A DNA stretch of 64,000 nucleotides from the NCBI GenBank assembly GCA_964291635.2, contig OZ219905.1, forward strand, positions 558,001 to 622,000, in the 5' to 3' direction. A model generated the notes under the pieces. That model was not told where the DNA came from. It made no database searches and saw only the letters and a program-made list of their open reading frames with translations. The position numbers were made by a program, and so were the translations under genes. Source of the DNA: JAPPHA01 sp964291635. GTDB lineage: Bacteria > Pseudomonadota > Alphaproteobacteria > Rhodobacterales > Rhodobacteraceae. Positions within the stretch are counted from its first letter, which is position 1. Each line of letters starts with the position of its first letter. Below are positions 27,374 through 35,777 of the stretch, piece by piece.

Positions 27374-27381
27374 AGTCGCGG
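27374..27381. repeat. Target duplication, right side of DUF4338-DDE element
   Basis: AGTCGCGG, partner of 24906-24913. Confidence 0.85.
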
Positions 27382-27498
27382 AGACCCGCCCCGTATCGAT
27401 GTTGCCTGCTTCGGACTCGATGTGGACATCCAGCGAATCCTGTTCGTTAGCCCGCCCGACGACCACCCGGGCACGGATGATTTTCGGATGCCTTTGAA

Positions 27499-27530
27499 CC
27501 TGCCGCGCCATCTACCTGCCGCGCCATCTA
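27499..27530. repeat. 16-bp perfect tandem duplication
   Basis: CCTGCCGCGCCATCTA occurs twice in direct succession (27499-27514 and 27515-27530) inside the PaaK-like pseudogene. Sixteen bases are not a multiple of three, so it shifts the frame. Confidence 0.9.
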
Positions 27531-28702
27531 TTCCGGACGGACGACCAGGCCCCTGACCTCGGTCGTCTGGTCGGCACGCACTTTCCAGCCGTTGATCCGC
27601 ATGTTGGTTCGCCCGCATGGGCTTTCGCCGGGCATGACGGAAGACAGGTCTCCGGTCGCAAGCCGGATCAGGGGATAGTCCCGGTTGAGTGTCGTAACCA
27701 AGACTTCGCCGACCTCGCCGTCCGCCACCGGATTCCCTGTCCCCGGCGTCACGATTTCGACAACGAACCCTTCATCAACGATCAGGCCCTACGTCGCAGG
27801 GCTCTCGTAGGCGACGTTCTCGAGATCTGCGGTCCCGTAGAATTGAAGACAGAGAATTCCCCGATCGGCGTATTCCTGGCGCAAGCTTGCGAACAGGGCG
27901 CCACCGCCGACGGCGGCCCGGCGAATTCGCCCGAGGTCCAGGCCGAGTTCATCGCCCTTGTCCAGGATCACTTTGAGGAAGTCAGGGGTTCCCGCATAGG
28001 CAGTGACACCGATACAGGCCGCAGCAGACCGAGGTTGTTCTTCAGCGGTCCGTACACGAGCAAACCTCCGAGCCAGTACAGAAACCTCTGCCCGGCCGAG
28101 GCTTGGCGTCCTTCCAGAAGATCCGCACCGACCTGGTGCGCGAGCTCCATGAAATACCGGAACATGCGCCGCTTCAGCCGGCTCGCATCCTCCATCCGAA
28201 TCATGACGTTGGTCAGCATCTGCTCGAAAATCCGCAGCGGAGCAAAGAAGTAGCTCGGGCCGACTTCCCTGAGATCCTGGTGCATCGTTTCGTCGCATTC
28301 AGGCAGGCAACGCAGAAACCGCTCCAGTAGGCCTGTCCGATAGAGAATATGAAGTCCCCCACCCAGGCCATCGGCAGGTAGGCAAGAGCCGAATCAGATG
28401 AACTCAGCCCGTCAAACGCACATGTGTTCCGCGACGTTTCGATGATGTTTCGGTTTGAAAGGACGACTCCCTTGGGACGACCTGTTGTGCCCGAGGTATT
28501 CAGCATCACGCATGCGTTATCGCTGCCCTGGCATGACATGCGTCGCAGATGCTCCGATGAAACCTCGCTTCCGCTTGAACGGCCGATTTCCTCGACCTCG
28601 CTATATTCATGCAAGCGGGACCTGTCGTACTTTCGCAAACCTCTCGGGTCGAGATAGATCACCTGCTCCAAATCAGGCAGGCCGTCTTGTGACTGCCTCA
28701 TG

Positions 28703-30441
28703 ACTGAGCAACAAACGCAGCATTTCAGTCTTTCCGCACTGAACAAACCAGGAGCATCCCGTAAGGCGCAATACGTGGATGACGGCGACACACCTGTCGA
28801 GACGCGAGAAGTTCACCTCCCAAACCATCCGACACTGGATCGAGGGGCGCCATCAACCATGCGAGCGGACACCCGGCGGACATGACAGGGTCCGGGTTCC
28901 CGTCGAACCCGACACGATCCTCGACGCCCGTGCTTCCAGCGCCAGGCAGCTCTCCTCCCTCGACACCGGGGAACGGCTCCCGCGCGCCCGGCATCCCGAC
29001 GGACGGGTTGTCCGTGACACTGGATCCGGAGTCGATTTCAGGCGACGAGGCCTTGTCGCCCGACTGGAACGCGCATTGCGCGGAGAGGCAGTCCATGTGG
29101 TGGCTGCCACACCGGACCGCATCACCCGCTCGGGCTGCCCCCTCATCAGGCACGTCATCGAACTTTCGGGAGGAGGCAGCGAGCTTCCGGAAGAGGACGA
29201 TCTCACCGACCAGTTCGACGTCCGTTGCCTCGTTGCATGGATCACTTCCTTCTGCCACGCCCGCCATGGGAAGCGTTCCGGTCAAGGGCACGAGGAAGAT
29301 CAGGGCCTGCCCGAAGGACCCTGAGCTGCTGCATGAGCTGGTCCGCCAGCAGCGCCGCGCCGACAACCTTGCCATCGCCTGCTTCATCGAGGCCGACCGC
29401 GGCCTCGTGGACCCGAATGGCCCGGACCTCCGGCAGATTGTCCTGCGGTCCACGATCCGCGCCTTCGTGCGTTCGGAGGTTGAGGAGCGCGGTGGTGTGT
29501 TCCGCTCCGCCGACTGCGACGAGGCGGTGAACGCGGCGTTCCGAACCCGGGATGCGGTGATCCGGCGGCGGAAGGACGGCGAACGCTGCGGCTTCTCGTT
29601 CCGCAGCATCAGGGACATACGGCAGCGCATTGCCGTCCAGAAACTCTCCGGCGCGTTCGTCGCCCGGAACTTCGACCTGGCCGAAGCCATGCCCGGCGAG
29701 GCGTGGGGGAAGCTGACGACCATCGTGCTTGAGCGGGGGCAGTGGTTCATCTGCGCTCGGAAGCACATCACCACGGTTGGGCAGGACGAAATCCAGCTCC
29801 GCTCCATCGTGGCCCTCGACCCCGGCGTGCGGACCTTCGTGACCGCATACGCGGTGAAGCACGCTGCCAGCTACGGCGACGGCTTCCATGCCGAAAGGGT
29901 GTTTCCGCTCCTGCTGAGGCTCGACCGCCTGGTCGGCCAACGCGCGAAGGCGAGGCACGGGGACTGGAAGCGCCACGATCAGAAGCGGATCGACAGGCTC
30001 GCGATCCGCATCCGCAACCTGGTCGATGACCTGCACCGTCGGGTTGCCTGTGATCTCGTTCGGGCCTTCGACGTGATCCTGCTGCCGTCCTTCGGGACGA
30101 AGGAAATGAGCGCGAAGTCCGAGCGCAAGATCAGGACGAGGACCGTGCGCTCGATGCCGGGCCTGGCGCATTACCGGTTCAGGCAGAAGCTGGCCTGGAT
30201 GTGCCGGAAATACGGCAAGAGGCTCATCATCGCCAACGAGGCCTATACCAGCAGGACCCGTTCATGGGACGGCTTTGTCGCGCAGGAGCCTGGCGGCTCG
30301 AAGACGGTCTCGGATGGCACCATCATCGTTGAGCGGGACATGAACGGCGCACGGGGCATCATGCTGCGCGCGCTCTACGGCAACCTGGGCCGTTTCCAGG
30401 CGGCAGGCGCAGATGTCGCGCTCGTTGCGGAATAAATCAAG
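28703..30441 (+). mobile_element. Fanzor-like TnpB element inserted in acyl-CoA synthetase
   Basis: Boundaries are inferred by joining ILH to MRQSQDG of the interrupted synthetase: GCCTCAT ends at about 28702 and GTGAAGAATC resumes at about 30442. No target duplication or terminal inverted repeat is seen. The left end holds a small GACTGA/TCAGTC inverted repeat (28703-28731). The single gene ends only six bases before the right boundary. Exact ends may be off by a few bases. Confidence 0.7.
28882..30435 (+). CDS. TnpB-family protein with Fanzor-like rearranged RuvC site, zinc ribbon lost
   Basis: The C-terminal ~240 residues carry RuvC-I in VALDPGVRTF (Asp), a Fanzor-type LLPSFGTKEM segment, SMPGLAHYRFRQKL, ANEAYTSRTRSWDG, and RuvC-III in VERDMNGARGI (Asp). 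The usual RuvC-II Glu is not at its normal place. A Glu sits in NEAYTS, the alternative position known in Fanzor1 and some TnpBs. The four zinc-ribbon cysteines are replaced (TSRTRSWDG, then TVSDGTII). An inner start at 29262 begins GTRKIRACP, a normal TnpB N-terminus; the longer frame from 28882 includes LSPDWNAHCAERQSMWWLPH, which resembles Fanzor N-terminal sequence. Nuclease activity is doubtful. Confidence 0.75.
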   Translation: MTGSGFPSNPTRSSTPVLPAPGSSPPSTPGNGSRAPGIPTDGLSVTLDPESISGDEALSPDWNAHCAERQSMWWLPHRTASPARAAPSSGTSSNFREEAASFRKRTISPTSSTSVASLHGSLPSATPAMGSVPVKGTRKIRACPKDPELLHELVRQQRRADNLAIACFIEADRGLVDPNGPDLRQIVLRSTIRAFVRSEVEERGGVFRSADCDEAVNAAFRTRDAVIRRRKDGERCGFSFRSIRDIRQRIAVQKLSGAFVARNFDLAEAMPGEAWGKLTTIVLERGQWFICARKHITTVGQDEIQLRSIVALDPGVRTFVTAYAVKHAASYGDGFHAERVFPLLLRLDRLVGQRAKARHGDWKRHDQKRIDRLAIRIRNLVDDLHRRVACDLVRAFDVILLPSFGTKEMSAKSERKIRTRTVRSMPGLAHYRFRQKLAWMCRKYGKRLIIANEAYTSRTRSWDGFVAQEPGGSKTVSDGTIIVERDMNGARGIMLRALYGNLGRFQAAGADVALVAE

Positions 30442-31004
30442 TGAAGAATCTTGTCGACCTGTTCCTGCTCGCCCGCAATGGCGAACCTGGCCGAACAATG
30501 CGAAAGCACATAGGCCATCTCGTCTGCGACTGAATCCTGGTACACGGGTACGGGTACACCTCCAGCCGACTGGATCGCCACCATTGCCATGTACAACCGG
30601 GGTCGGTTGCGACCGGCAATGCCGACATGATCGCCCTCTTCCAGTCCGATCTGTATCAGCCAGCGCGCCAGCGCGTTCACTTCTTCGGCGGTCTCGGCCC
30701 AACTCCAGGACTGCCAGATTCCGAACCCCTTTTCCCGATAGGCCGGACCGTCCGGGTTTCGTGCGGCGTTTCGCGCCAACAGCTTCGGAATCGTGTCGAG
30801 TGTGGTGTCGGAAGCACTGGACGCGACCTGGGCACATACCCCCTTGTCGTCAGTCGCGACGGTTCCCCTCGCGGAGAGCACCGATGTGACATCAACGGCT
30901 AAAGCGTCCTTCTAATGTGCGTGCACGGTTTTCTCAAGGGCGCGCGGGAAGAAGAAGTGGATGTAATCCGGTTTCCCGTCGACGGGAACCACCCTCGAAC
31001 GGAA

Positions 31005-31187
31005 TTACGATGTATCCGTATTCGTATTGGACAGCCGCGCGATTTCTTCCTTGATCCGCAGTTTTTGTTTCTTCAGTGCCACGACCTCCAAATGTTCGTA
31101 TCCCGGTCGCCGTTCGAGGGCTTCAATTTCACTCGACAGTATTTCGTGTTGTTTCTTGAGTTCGGCGAGATCAGGACTCGTTTTCAT
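31005..31187 (-). CDS. YdcH family (DUF465) small helical protein
   Basis: 60 residues, starting MKTSPDLAELKKQHEILSSE after a GGAGAA ribosome site. It is almost entirely helical with a heptad-like pattern and the family core ALKKQKLRIKEEIARL. DUF465 proteins are common in alphaproteobacteria and form small coiled coils; their function is not known. It stands alone. Confidence 0.88.
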   Translation of the reverse strand: MKTSPDLAELKKQHEILSSEIEALERRPGYEHLEVVALKKQKLRIKEEIARLSNTNTDTS

Positions 31188-32018
31188 CGGGTTTCTCCAA
31201 AGATCAGGGTCACGTTTAGCTTCAGTATTCCATCATATATTCAAATCGATGTCACCCGTTGCGCCGCACGATTTCGCTGTTCGCCTTCAACCAAATTCCG
31301 GGGCATGTATAGCCAGTCACCCTGGCCGGTGTCGCCGGATGCCGAGATCATCGTGCATCGGACAGTGCAGCGCCGGGCTGGAACACGTGCGCCGGTGTCA
31401 GAACTGCCGAAACAGAACCGTAATTGCAGTTCGCACGATCATGCGCTCCTCGCATGCAAGGACAGGGCCTCCTTCGGTCTTTCGGGAAACACCGGTCTTG
31501 ATTTCGGCAAACCCTGATCTCAAGGTCAAGGACGGGACAACCGGCAGGAACGGAACTCCAGCATGCCGAAGCCGTCGCCGGTGCCGTTGTTTGGGGCCGA
31601 ACCGACCCGGTATCCGGGTGAGATTTCGTCTTTCCGATCTCTTTCATCAACGCCCTCAAGCGGACGTTGGCGGCACCATGGGAACTGCTGGCAATCTCCT
31701 CGACATCCGGCAGTGACTTGCGCCGCACACGACGTCTTAACTGGAGCTACATGCACATTATGGCGCATAATCGGCCCGAATTCATACATGATCTTGCCCA
31801 AAAGAAAAATGACGGCTGGACGCGCGCTCAACCTCTTGTGGACCGGGAAACCGTGCAATAATGGATGGATGGAATTGCGAATTCCAGCGATTCGACATGG
31901 TCGGCAAACGCCGCGGTCCCGCGGGCCGTGGCTCCCCTGCGACGGGGTTGTTTTTTGCCGGTCCCGAGACAGTTCATGTGTGGGCATCAGCCATTGATGA
32001 TCGAGTAAGGAAACGGTC
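31188..32018. other. Intergenic region upstream of the chaperone operon
   Basis: Overlapping short frames on both strands show no family motif and no consistent start. The last bases carry AAGGAA, the ribosome site for 32019. The operon promoter should lie here, but I cannot place it. Confidence 0.5.
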
Positions 32019-34793
32019 ATGGCCCAGAGAAGACGCGGCCGGAAGCGACGCAAACCGAAGCCGTTTGGCAAGACGCCACCTGACAAGCTGCTGGCGCAGG
32101 CAAGACGGTTCCTCGATGCCAGGGACGCCCGTAGTGCCATCGAACGCCTGAAGCAGGTGCCGGAAGGAGGCGACCATTCGGTTGAGAGGTCGATACTCTT
32201 CTTCGCTGCCCTGAAACACCGTGCACGTGAATTGGCCGATAGCGGTCAGGCCAGGCAAGCGGCCAGCATGCGCGCACGGGCCGTTCAACAACGGGAATCC
32301 GTTTCTATCGAGGCGTTGGGTGAAGAAGACCTGTTACGATTTCTCCGGCACCTGGATACATCCGAGGCCGTTGCGACCTATGCGGCCTACGCAACAACCG
32401 GGCCACCGATTGCACGTGCCGAACGGATGTTGGCGGATCGGTTGATTGTCCGGCAATGCTGGGATTCGCTTGAATGTCTCGACGGCAGCCACGCGCTTCG
32501 GCGAGACGCTGACCTCGTCATGGCCAACATCGAGGCAATGGAAGCCGGGGAGTGGAAACGCGCCAGCGACGGTCTGGGCGGTCTGAATCGTCGATCGCCG
32601 TTTGCTGCGTGGCGCGTGTTCTGCACGGCCATGGCGTGTTTCGGCGCCGGCGATGACAAGGGTCTGCTCCGGGTCCTGGCATTCATGCCGGACGACTTCG
32701 TTCTTTCCGACACTGTCTCCGAACTGAAATATGCATGCGGGGCCTGCGACAAGGGTGGCCCGGCAAAGGTGCAATGGACGCTTGGGACCGAACGAGCGAA
32801 GATCGTCAGGCTGGGCGAGGAGCTGCGCAAGGCCTTTCTCGACCGTGCGCACCAACGTGTCATCGAAAGAGCCATGACCCGCCTGGCGAATGCCGTCTCT
32901 CCGGACGATCCTCTTCCCGCCCTGGTTGATCTCGTACAGATCGCGGGCCTTGCCACCGACCGATTCCTTCTCGAAATGTACGACGTCGCGGTTCTCGCCA
33001 AGAAACTCGTTCCCAGAAAACGCGTTGCTGGCCTGCTCGCCAGGATCAGGCTCAACCTCCAGGAATATGGGCCGGACCGCTGGGATCCCGGTGTGGCGAC
33101 AATCCTCCTCCAACACCTGTCGACGGAGTTCCCGGCGGCTGACGATCAGCGGCTGGCCCGGGGCCGAATTCTCGAGGCCGTGGCACGGAAAGGCAAGCGA
33201 AGCGGTTACTCGGATTACCTGCCCCCATTGATGGGAAGCAGGCTCACCAATCTCCTGAATGGCCGCAATGCCGGGAAGGCGACGACGTTGGCCGACGTGA
33301 TGGAGGCGAGTCTCGAGGCCGATCCCGCCAATCGGGAAGGCTATCGTTTCCTCCTGGAGTTGTTGAGGCAATGCCGGGAGCCAAAGGACCGGCAGCGGCG
33401 CATCCTCTATGCAATGGCGACACAGTTCCCCGATGACGCCGAGCCCTGGCTGGATCTGACCACGCTTCACTTCTCCCGGAATGCCTACCGGCAGGCAGAA
33501 AAGACCTTGGCCGAAGCTCGCCGACTCGCGCCCCACGACGAGCGCATTATCGATCTTCAGGCGGCGGGGTTTCTCAAGTCGTCGGATCAAAGCCGCAAGA
33601 ACAACCGTTTTGAGATCGCGGACCGGGATCTCAAACTTGCCGAAGCATTGGACCGCCCCAAATTCAGAGGGATCCTGATCGCGAAACGGCTTCTATTGAC
33701 GATCGTGTCGTCTGACCGGGACCCAGCCGTAGCCACCGCCGCCTTCCTGGATGGACTTTCCCCAACCGTGCAAATCAGGACCCTGGCCCTGTTGATGAAC
33801 GAATTTGACGCCAACCGTCAAATTAAGAACGTGACGGACGATATGCGCGACGCCGCGCGTGAACTTCTGGCGTTCAAGGCTCCCGAAATCGAGACACTTG
33901 ATGCGGACGAGGCCGCCAGCCTGATCGCACCGCTGCCCGGCGATCTCGGTATCTTCTACGATGATCTCCATATTGCTCCGTTCCTGTCCGACTGGCTGGG
34001 CATGATCCTAGACAGACAGGACGATGAGGGGCTTCCTGGCGTCCTCGACATTTTGATGGAATGCGAAAAGTGGGACTCCGTGCGTGCGGAGATCAATCGC
34101 CGATTTTCCGGTGCAGAAAGTGACAAGCGGGATCAGCTGCTTCTCCTGTACCTAGCGGTCATTCGCTACAAGGAAGGTGACGACTTCGATACCAGGCGAA
34201 TCGTTGACGCAGTCGAAACGGCCCCAGCATCTGACCGTGAAAGGATGCGGGCCGGCGCGGCGCGGCTTGCGCCCCACACGACGGGAATGGTGCGGGAAGC
34301 ACTGCATACGTTTGACTTCAGCCGTCTTGACCTTCCGTTGCCGAATTTCGATCCCGACGGGCCGCCGCCTTTTCTGCAGGAAATGCAGGAAGAGGGGCAC
34401 GACTTTGATCCGGACCCGTCCGAAGATTGGCCGGGTCTCGATCAAATGGCACAGGACGAGGTGTCATTGATCATGCTCATGGGCGCTCTGCATGAAGGGT
34501 TGGGCGCGGGATTGCCGTGGGAGTCACGGCAAGTTTCCCCGTTTGATGGCGAAGCGCAGCAGGAACTGAGCGCACTGGAGTCACTGATCGACCAAACGAA
34601 ACTGCGCGACCATCCGAATTCTTCACTCCGGAAGATAGCCGAGATTCTGAGAGAGGTTCCGGAGATCCGGAACAATCTGGAACAGACAGCCCGGAAATGC
34701 GAAGAGGCCGGTCTTCGCGGAGAGATGTCGCATGAGGCTCGTATCTTCCTGTTTCCCCGCCCATTCGGGCATCCCCAGCGCCGACTTTTCTGA
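32019..34793 (+). CDS. Large TPR-like protein, first gene of an accessory Hsp70 operon
   Basis: 924 residues, not matched to a named family. The start is very basic (MAQRRRGRKRRKPKPFGK). The body is predicted as a long helical repeat solenoid. Clear TPR-like pairs occur at about residues 430-550 (GYRFLLELLRQCREPKDRQ, PWLDLTTLHFSRNAYRQAEK, TLAEARRLAPHDERIIDL). The last ~150 residues are acidic (FDPDGPPPFLQEMQEEGHDFDPDP). No signal peptide or membrane segment is seen, so it is cytoplasmic. It is followed 12 bases later by a J-domain-like gene, then GrpE-like and DnaK genes, so it may be the scaffold or client selector of that chaperone. The ATG has AAGGAA upstream. Confidence 0.85.
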   Translation: MAQRRRGRKRRKPKPFGKTPPDKLLAQARRFLDARDARSAIERLKQVPEGGDHSVERSILFFAALKHRARELADSGQARQAASMRARAVQQRESVSIEALGEEDLLRFLRHLDTSEAVATYAAYATTGPPIARAERMLADRLIVRQCWDSLECLDGSHALRRDADLVMANIEAMEAGEWKRASDGLGGLNRRSPFAAWRVFCTAMACFGAGDDKGLLRVLAFMPDDFVLSDTVSELKYACGACDKGGPAKVQWTLGTERAKIVRLGEELRKAFLDRAHQRVIERAMTRLANAVSPDDPLPALVDLVQIAGLATDRFLLEMYDVAVLAKKLVPRKRVAGLLARIRLNLQEYGPDRWDPGVATILLQHLSTEFPAADDQRLARGRILEAVARKGKRSGYSDYLPPLMGSRLTNLLNGRNAGKATTLADVMEASLEADPANREGYRFLLELLRQCREPKDRQRRILYAMATQFPDDAEPWLDLTTLHFSRNAYRQAEKTLAEARRLAPHDERIIDLQAAGFLKSSDQSRKNNRFEIADRDLKLAEALDRPKFRGILIAKRLLLTIVSSDRDPAVATAAFLDGLSPTVQIRTLALLMNEFDANRQIKNVTDDMRDAARELLAFKAPEIETLDADEAASLIAPLPGDLGIFYDDLHIAPFLSDWLGMILDRQDDEGLPGVLDILMECEKWDSVRAEINRRFSGAESDKRDQLLLLYLAVIRYKEGDDFDTRRIVDAVETAPASDRERMRAGAARLAPHTTGMVREALHTFDFSRLDLPLPNFDPDGPPPFLQEMQEEGHDFDPDPSEDWPGLDQMAQDEVSLIMLMGALHEGLGAGLPWESRQVSPFDGEAQQELSALESLIDQTKLRDHPNSSLRKIAEILREVPEIRNNLEQTARKCEEAGLRGEMSHEARIFLFPRPFGHPQRRLF

Positions 34794-34805
34794 GGAATCC
34801 TTTTG

Positions 34806-35111
34806 ATGCTGGCTCACTATCAGACTTTGGGACTCTCACCCTCAGCCTCTGCACAGGATGTTCGCCAACGATATCTGGCGTTGATCCGAGCGCATCCACC
34901 GAGCCGGGAGCCGGAGTACAGCCAAAAGATCGTCGCGGCTTATGAGGCACTGAAGGACGATCGTTCGCGCATTGATACGGCGTTGTTCGGGCTGGCGCGG
35001 AGCGGCGATTTTGAGTTGGCACTCGATGAATTGGTGCGGGCTCGACCTCAAAAGCGATTGTCTCCGGGTTTGGAAAAGCTCATCGCGGCAGAAGGTGCCG
35101 ACGATGAATGA
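34806..35111 (+). CDS. J-domain-like protein with degenerate HPD motif
   Basis: 101 residues. HYQTLGLSPSASAQDVRQRYLALIRAHPP and QKIVAAYEALKDD match helices I to III of a J domain. The loop reads HPP instead of HPD. The Asp of HPD is needed for ATPase stimulation in classical DnaJ proteins, so it may bind this DnaK without the usual stimulation, or use a changed interface. There is no G/F or zinc region. The start is ATG 34806 after GAGGAA. Its end overlaps the GrpE-like gene by eight bases, which indicates coupled translation. Confidence 0.85.
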   Translation: MLAHYQTLGLSPSASAQDVRQRYLALIRAHPPSREPEYSQKIVAAYEALKDDRSRIDTALFGLARSGDFELALDELVRARPQKRLSPGLEKLIAAEGADDE

Positions 35112-35772
35112 ACGGAGCGATGAGCGAAGAGCCCGGATCCTCGCAGATTTCAGTCGATGGCTCGATGAACTGCCTAAGGGGCCGGGGAACGGCGGCGAGG
35201 TCGACCAACCAGACCCCGACCTGCGGGACATCTTTGCCGAAATGGCGGCATTGCGCCAGGAAGTTCGGATACAGAACCGCGAACAATCGAAAGCCGGGCG
35301 CGAGCTCGCGCAGGCAGCGGACCGCTACGACACCATGTGCGCACTGATGAAGCGCCAATCAGAAGAACTGGCGGCATTCGAAAAGCGGATTTCGCGTCGA
35401 TCCGAGAACACATGCCTGCGCACCTTTCTCGAAGTTCGCGACGCTCTTGACCGTGGCCTCGAGGCCGCGATGGAGTTGCGCGATCGACACGGACTGTTCC
35501 GACGCCCGCCACGAGGCATTCGTGGTGTCACGGAAGGTTATGAGATTGCGATACGGAAATTCGACCGCATGCTGTCGCAATTCGGTGTGCAGCGACTCCG
35601 GACCACGGGCCAGCCCTTCGATGCGCGCACCATGCGGGCGATGGAGACTCGCCACGACAGGGCGACCGAAAGCGGGGTCGTGGTCGGGGAATTGCTCAGC
35701 GGATTTGTCCGTGATGGCGAGGTCTTGCGGCTCGCCGACGTAGCAGTAAACAGAACAGACACACAGGAGTGA
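35104..35772 (+). CDS. GrpE-like nucleotide exchange factor
   Basis: 222 residues from MNERSDERRAR. The middle (residues ~45-120) is a long charged helix, as in the GrpE dimer stalk. The C-terminal beta domain is recognisable from LSQFGVQRLRTTGQPFDARTMRAME, VVVGELLSGFVRDGEVLRLADVAV. GrpE releases ADP from DnaK. The sequence is far from housekeeping GrpE and is located between the J-like gene and dnaK (5-base gap), so it probably serves only this Hsp70. Confidence 0.88.
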   Translation: MNERSDERRARILADFSRWLDELPKGPGNGGEVDQPDPDLRDIFAEMAALRQEVRIQNREQSKAGRELAQAADRYDTMCALMKRQSEELAAFEKRISRRSENTCLRTFLEVRDALDRGLEAAMELRDRHGLFRRPPRGIRGVTEGYEIAIRKFDRMLSQFGVQRLRTTGQPFDARTMRAMETRHDRATESGVVVGELLSGFVRDGEVLRLADVAVNRTDTQE

Positions 35773-35777
35773 AATGA

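Larger units (their letters stand above)
24798..28040 (-). pseudogene. Phenylacetate-CoA ligase-like (PaaK family) AMP-forming ligase, interrupted and decayed
   Basis: Pieces on the minus strand: AYAGTPDFLKVILDKG, GGGALFASLRQEYADRG, LQFYGTADLENVAYESP, EVGEVLVTTLNRDYPLIRLATGDLS, ESPCGRTNMRI and VVVGRANEQDSLDVHIESEAG. Removing the element 24914-27373 and one copy of the 8-bp repeat joins GRVSAT to VRQALKLRGRIHVEPAG and continues to SLPNDGKVIDDQRHYDGA, stop at 24798. The in-frame join proves the insertion. Other damage is a TAG near 27532, an internal TAG after AYESPAT, and a 16-bp tandem duplication at 27499-27530. The N-terminal half is missing: at about 28020-28040 the sequence passes directly into an acyl-CoA synthetase remnant. 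Confidence 0.85.
28018..30881 (-). pseudogene. Long-chain acyl-CoA synthetase (AMP-binding), interrupted and truncated
   Basis: The N-terminal piece (30442-30881, GTG start) has DTIPKLLARNAARNPDGPAYR, WSWAETAEEVNALARWL, GVPVPVYQDSVADEMAYVL and EQEQVDKILH. After the mobile element it resumes at 28702 with DGLPDLEQVIYLDPRGLRKY, NTSGTTGRPKGV (the AMP-binding P-loop), ALAYLPMAWVGDFIFS and, after a frameshift near 28297, DLREVGPSYFFAPLRIFEQML to LVYGPLKNNLG near 28030. The C-terminal domain is gone; PaaK-like sequence follows at once. In many alphaproteobacteria such a synthetase, a branched-chain (Liv) ABC importer and a PaaK-like ligase form one operon, so a deletion of the importer genes is inferred. 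Confidence 0.85.

Noticed and set aside
31526..32140. 204-residue open frame on the minus strand upstream of the chaperone operon
   Set aside because: No motif, overlaps the real 32019 start, and other frames over the same stretch are equally open.
32334..33590. 418-residue open frame on the minus strand
   Set aside because: Antisense to the 924-residue TPR-like gene, which has a ribosome site and continuous operon structure.
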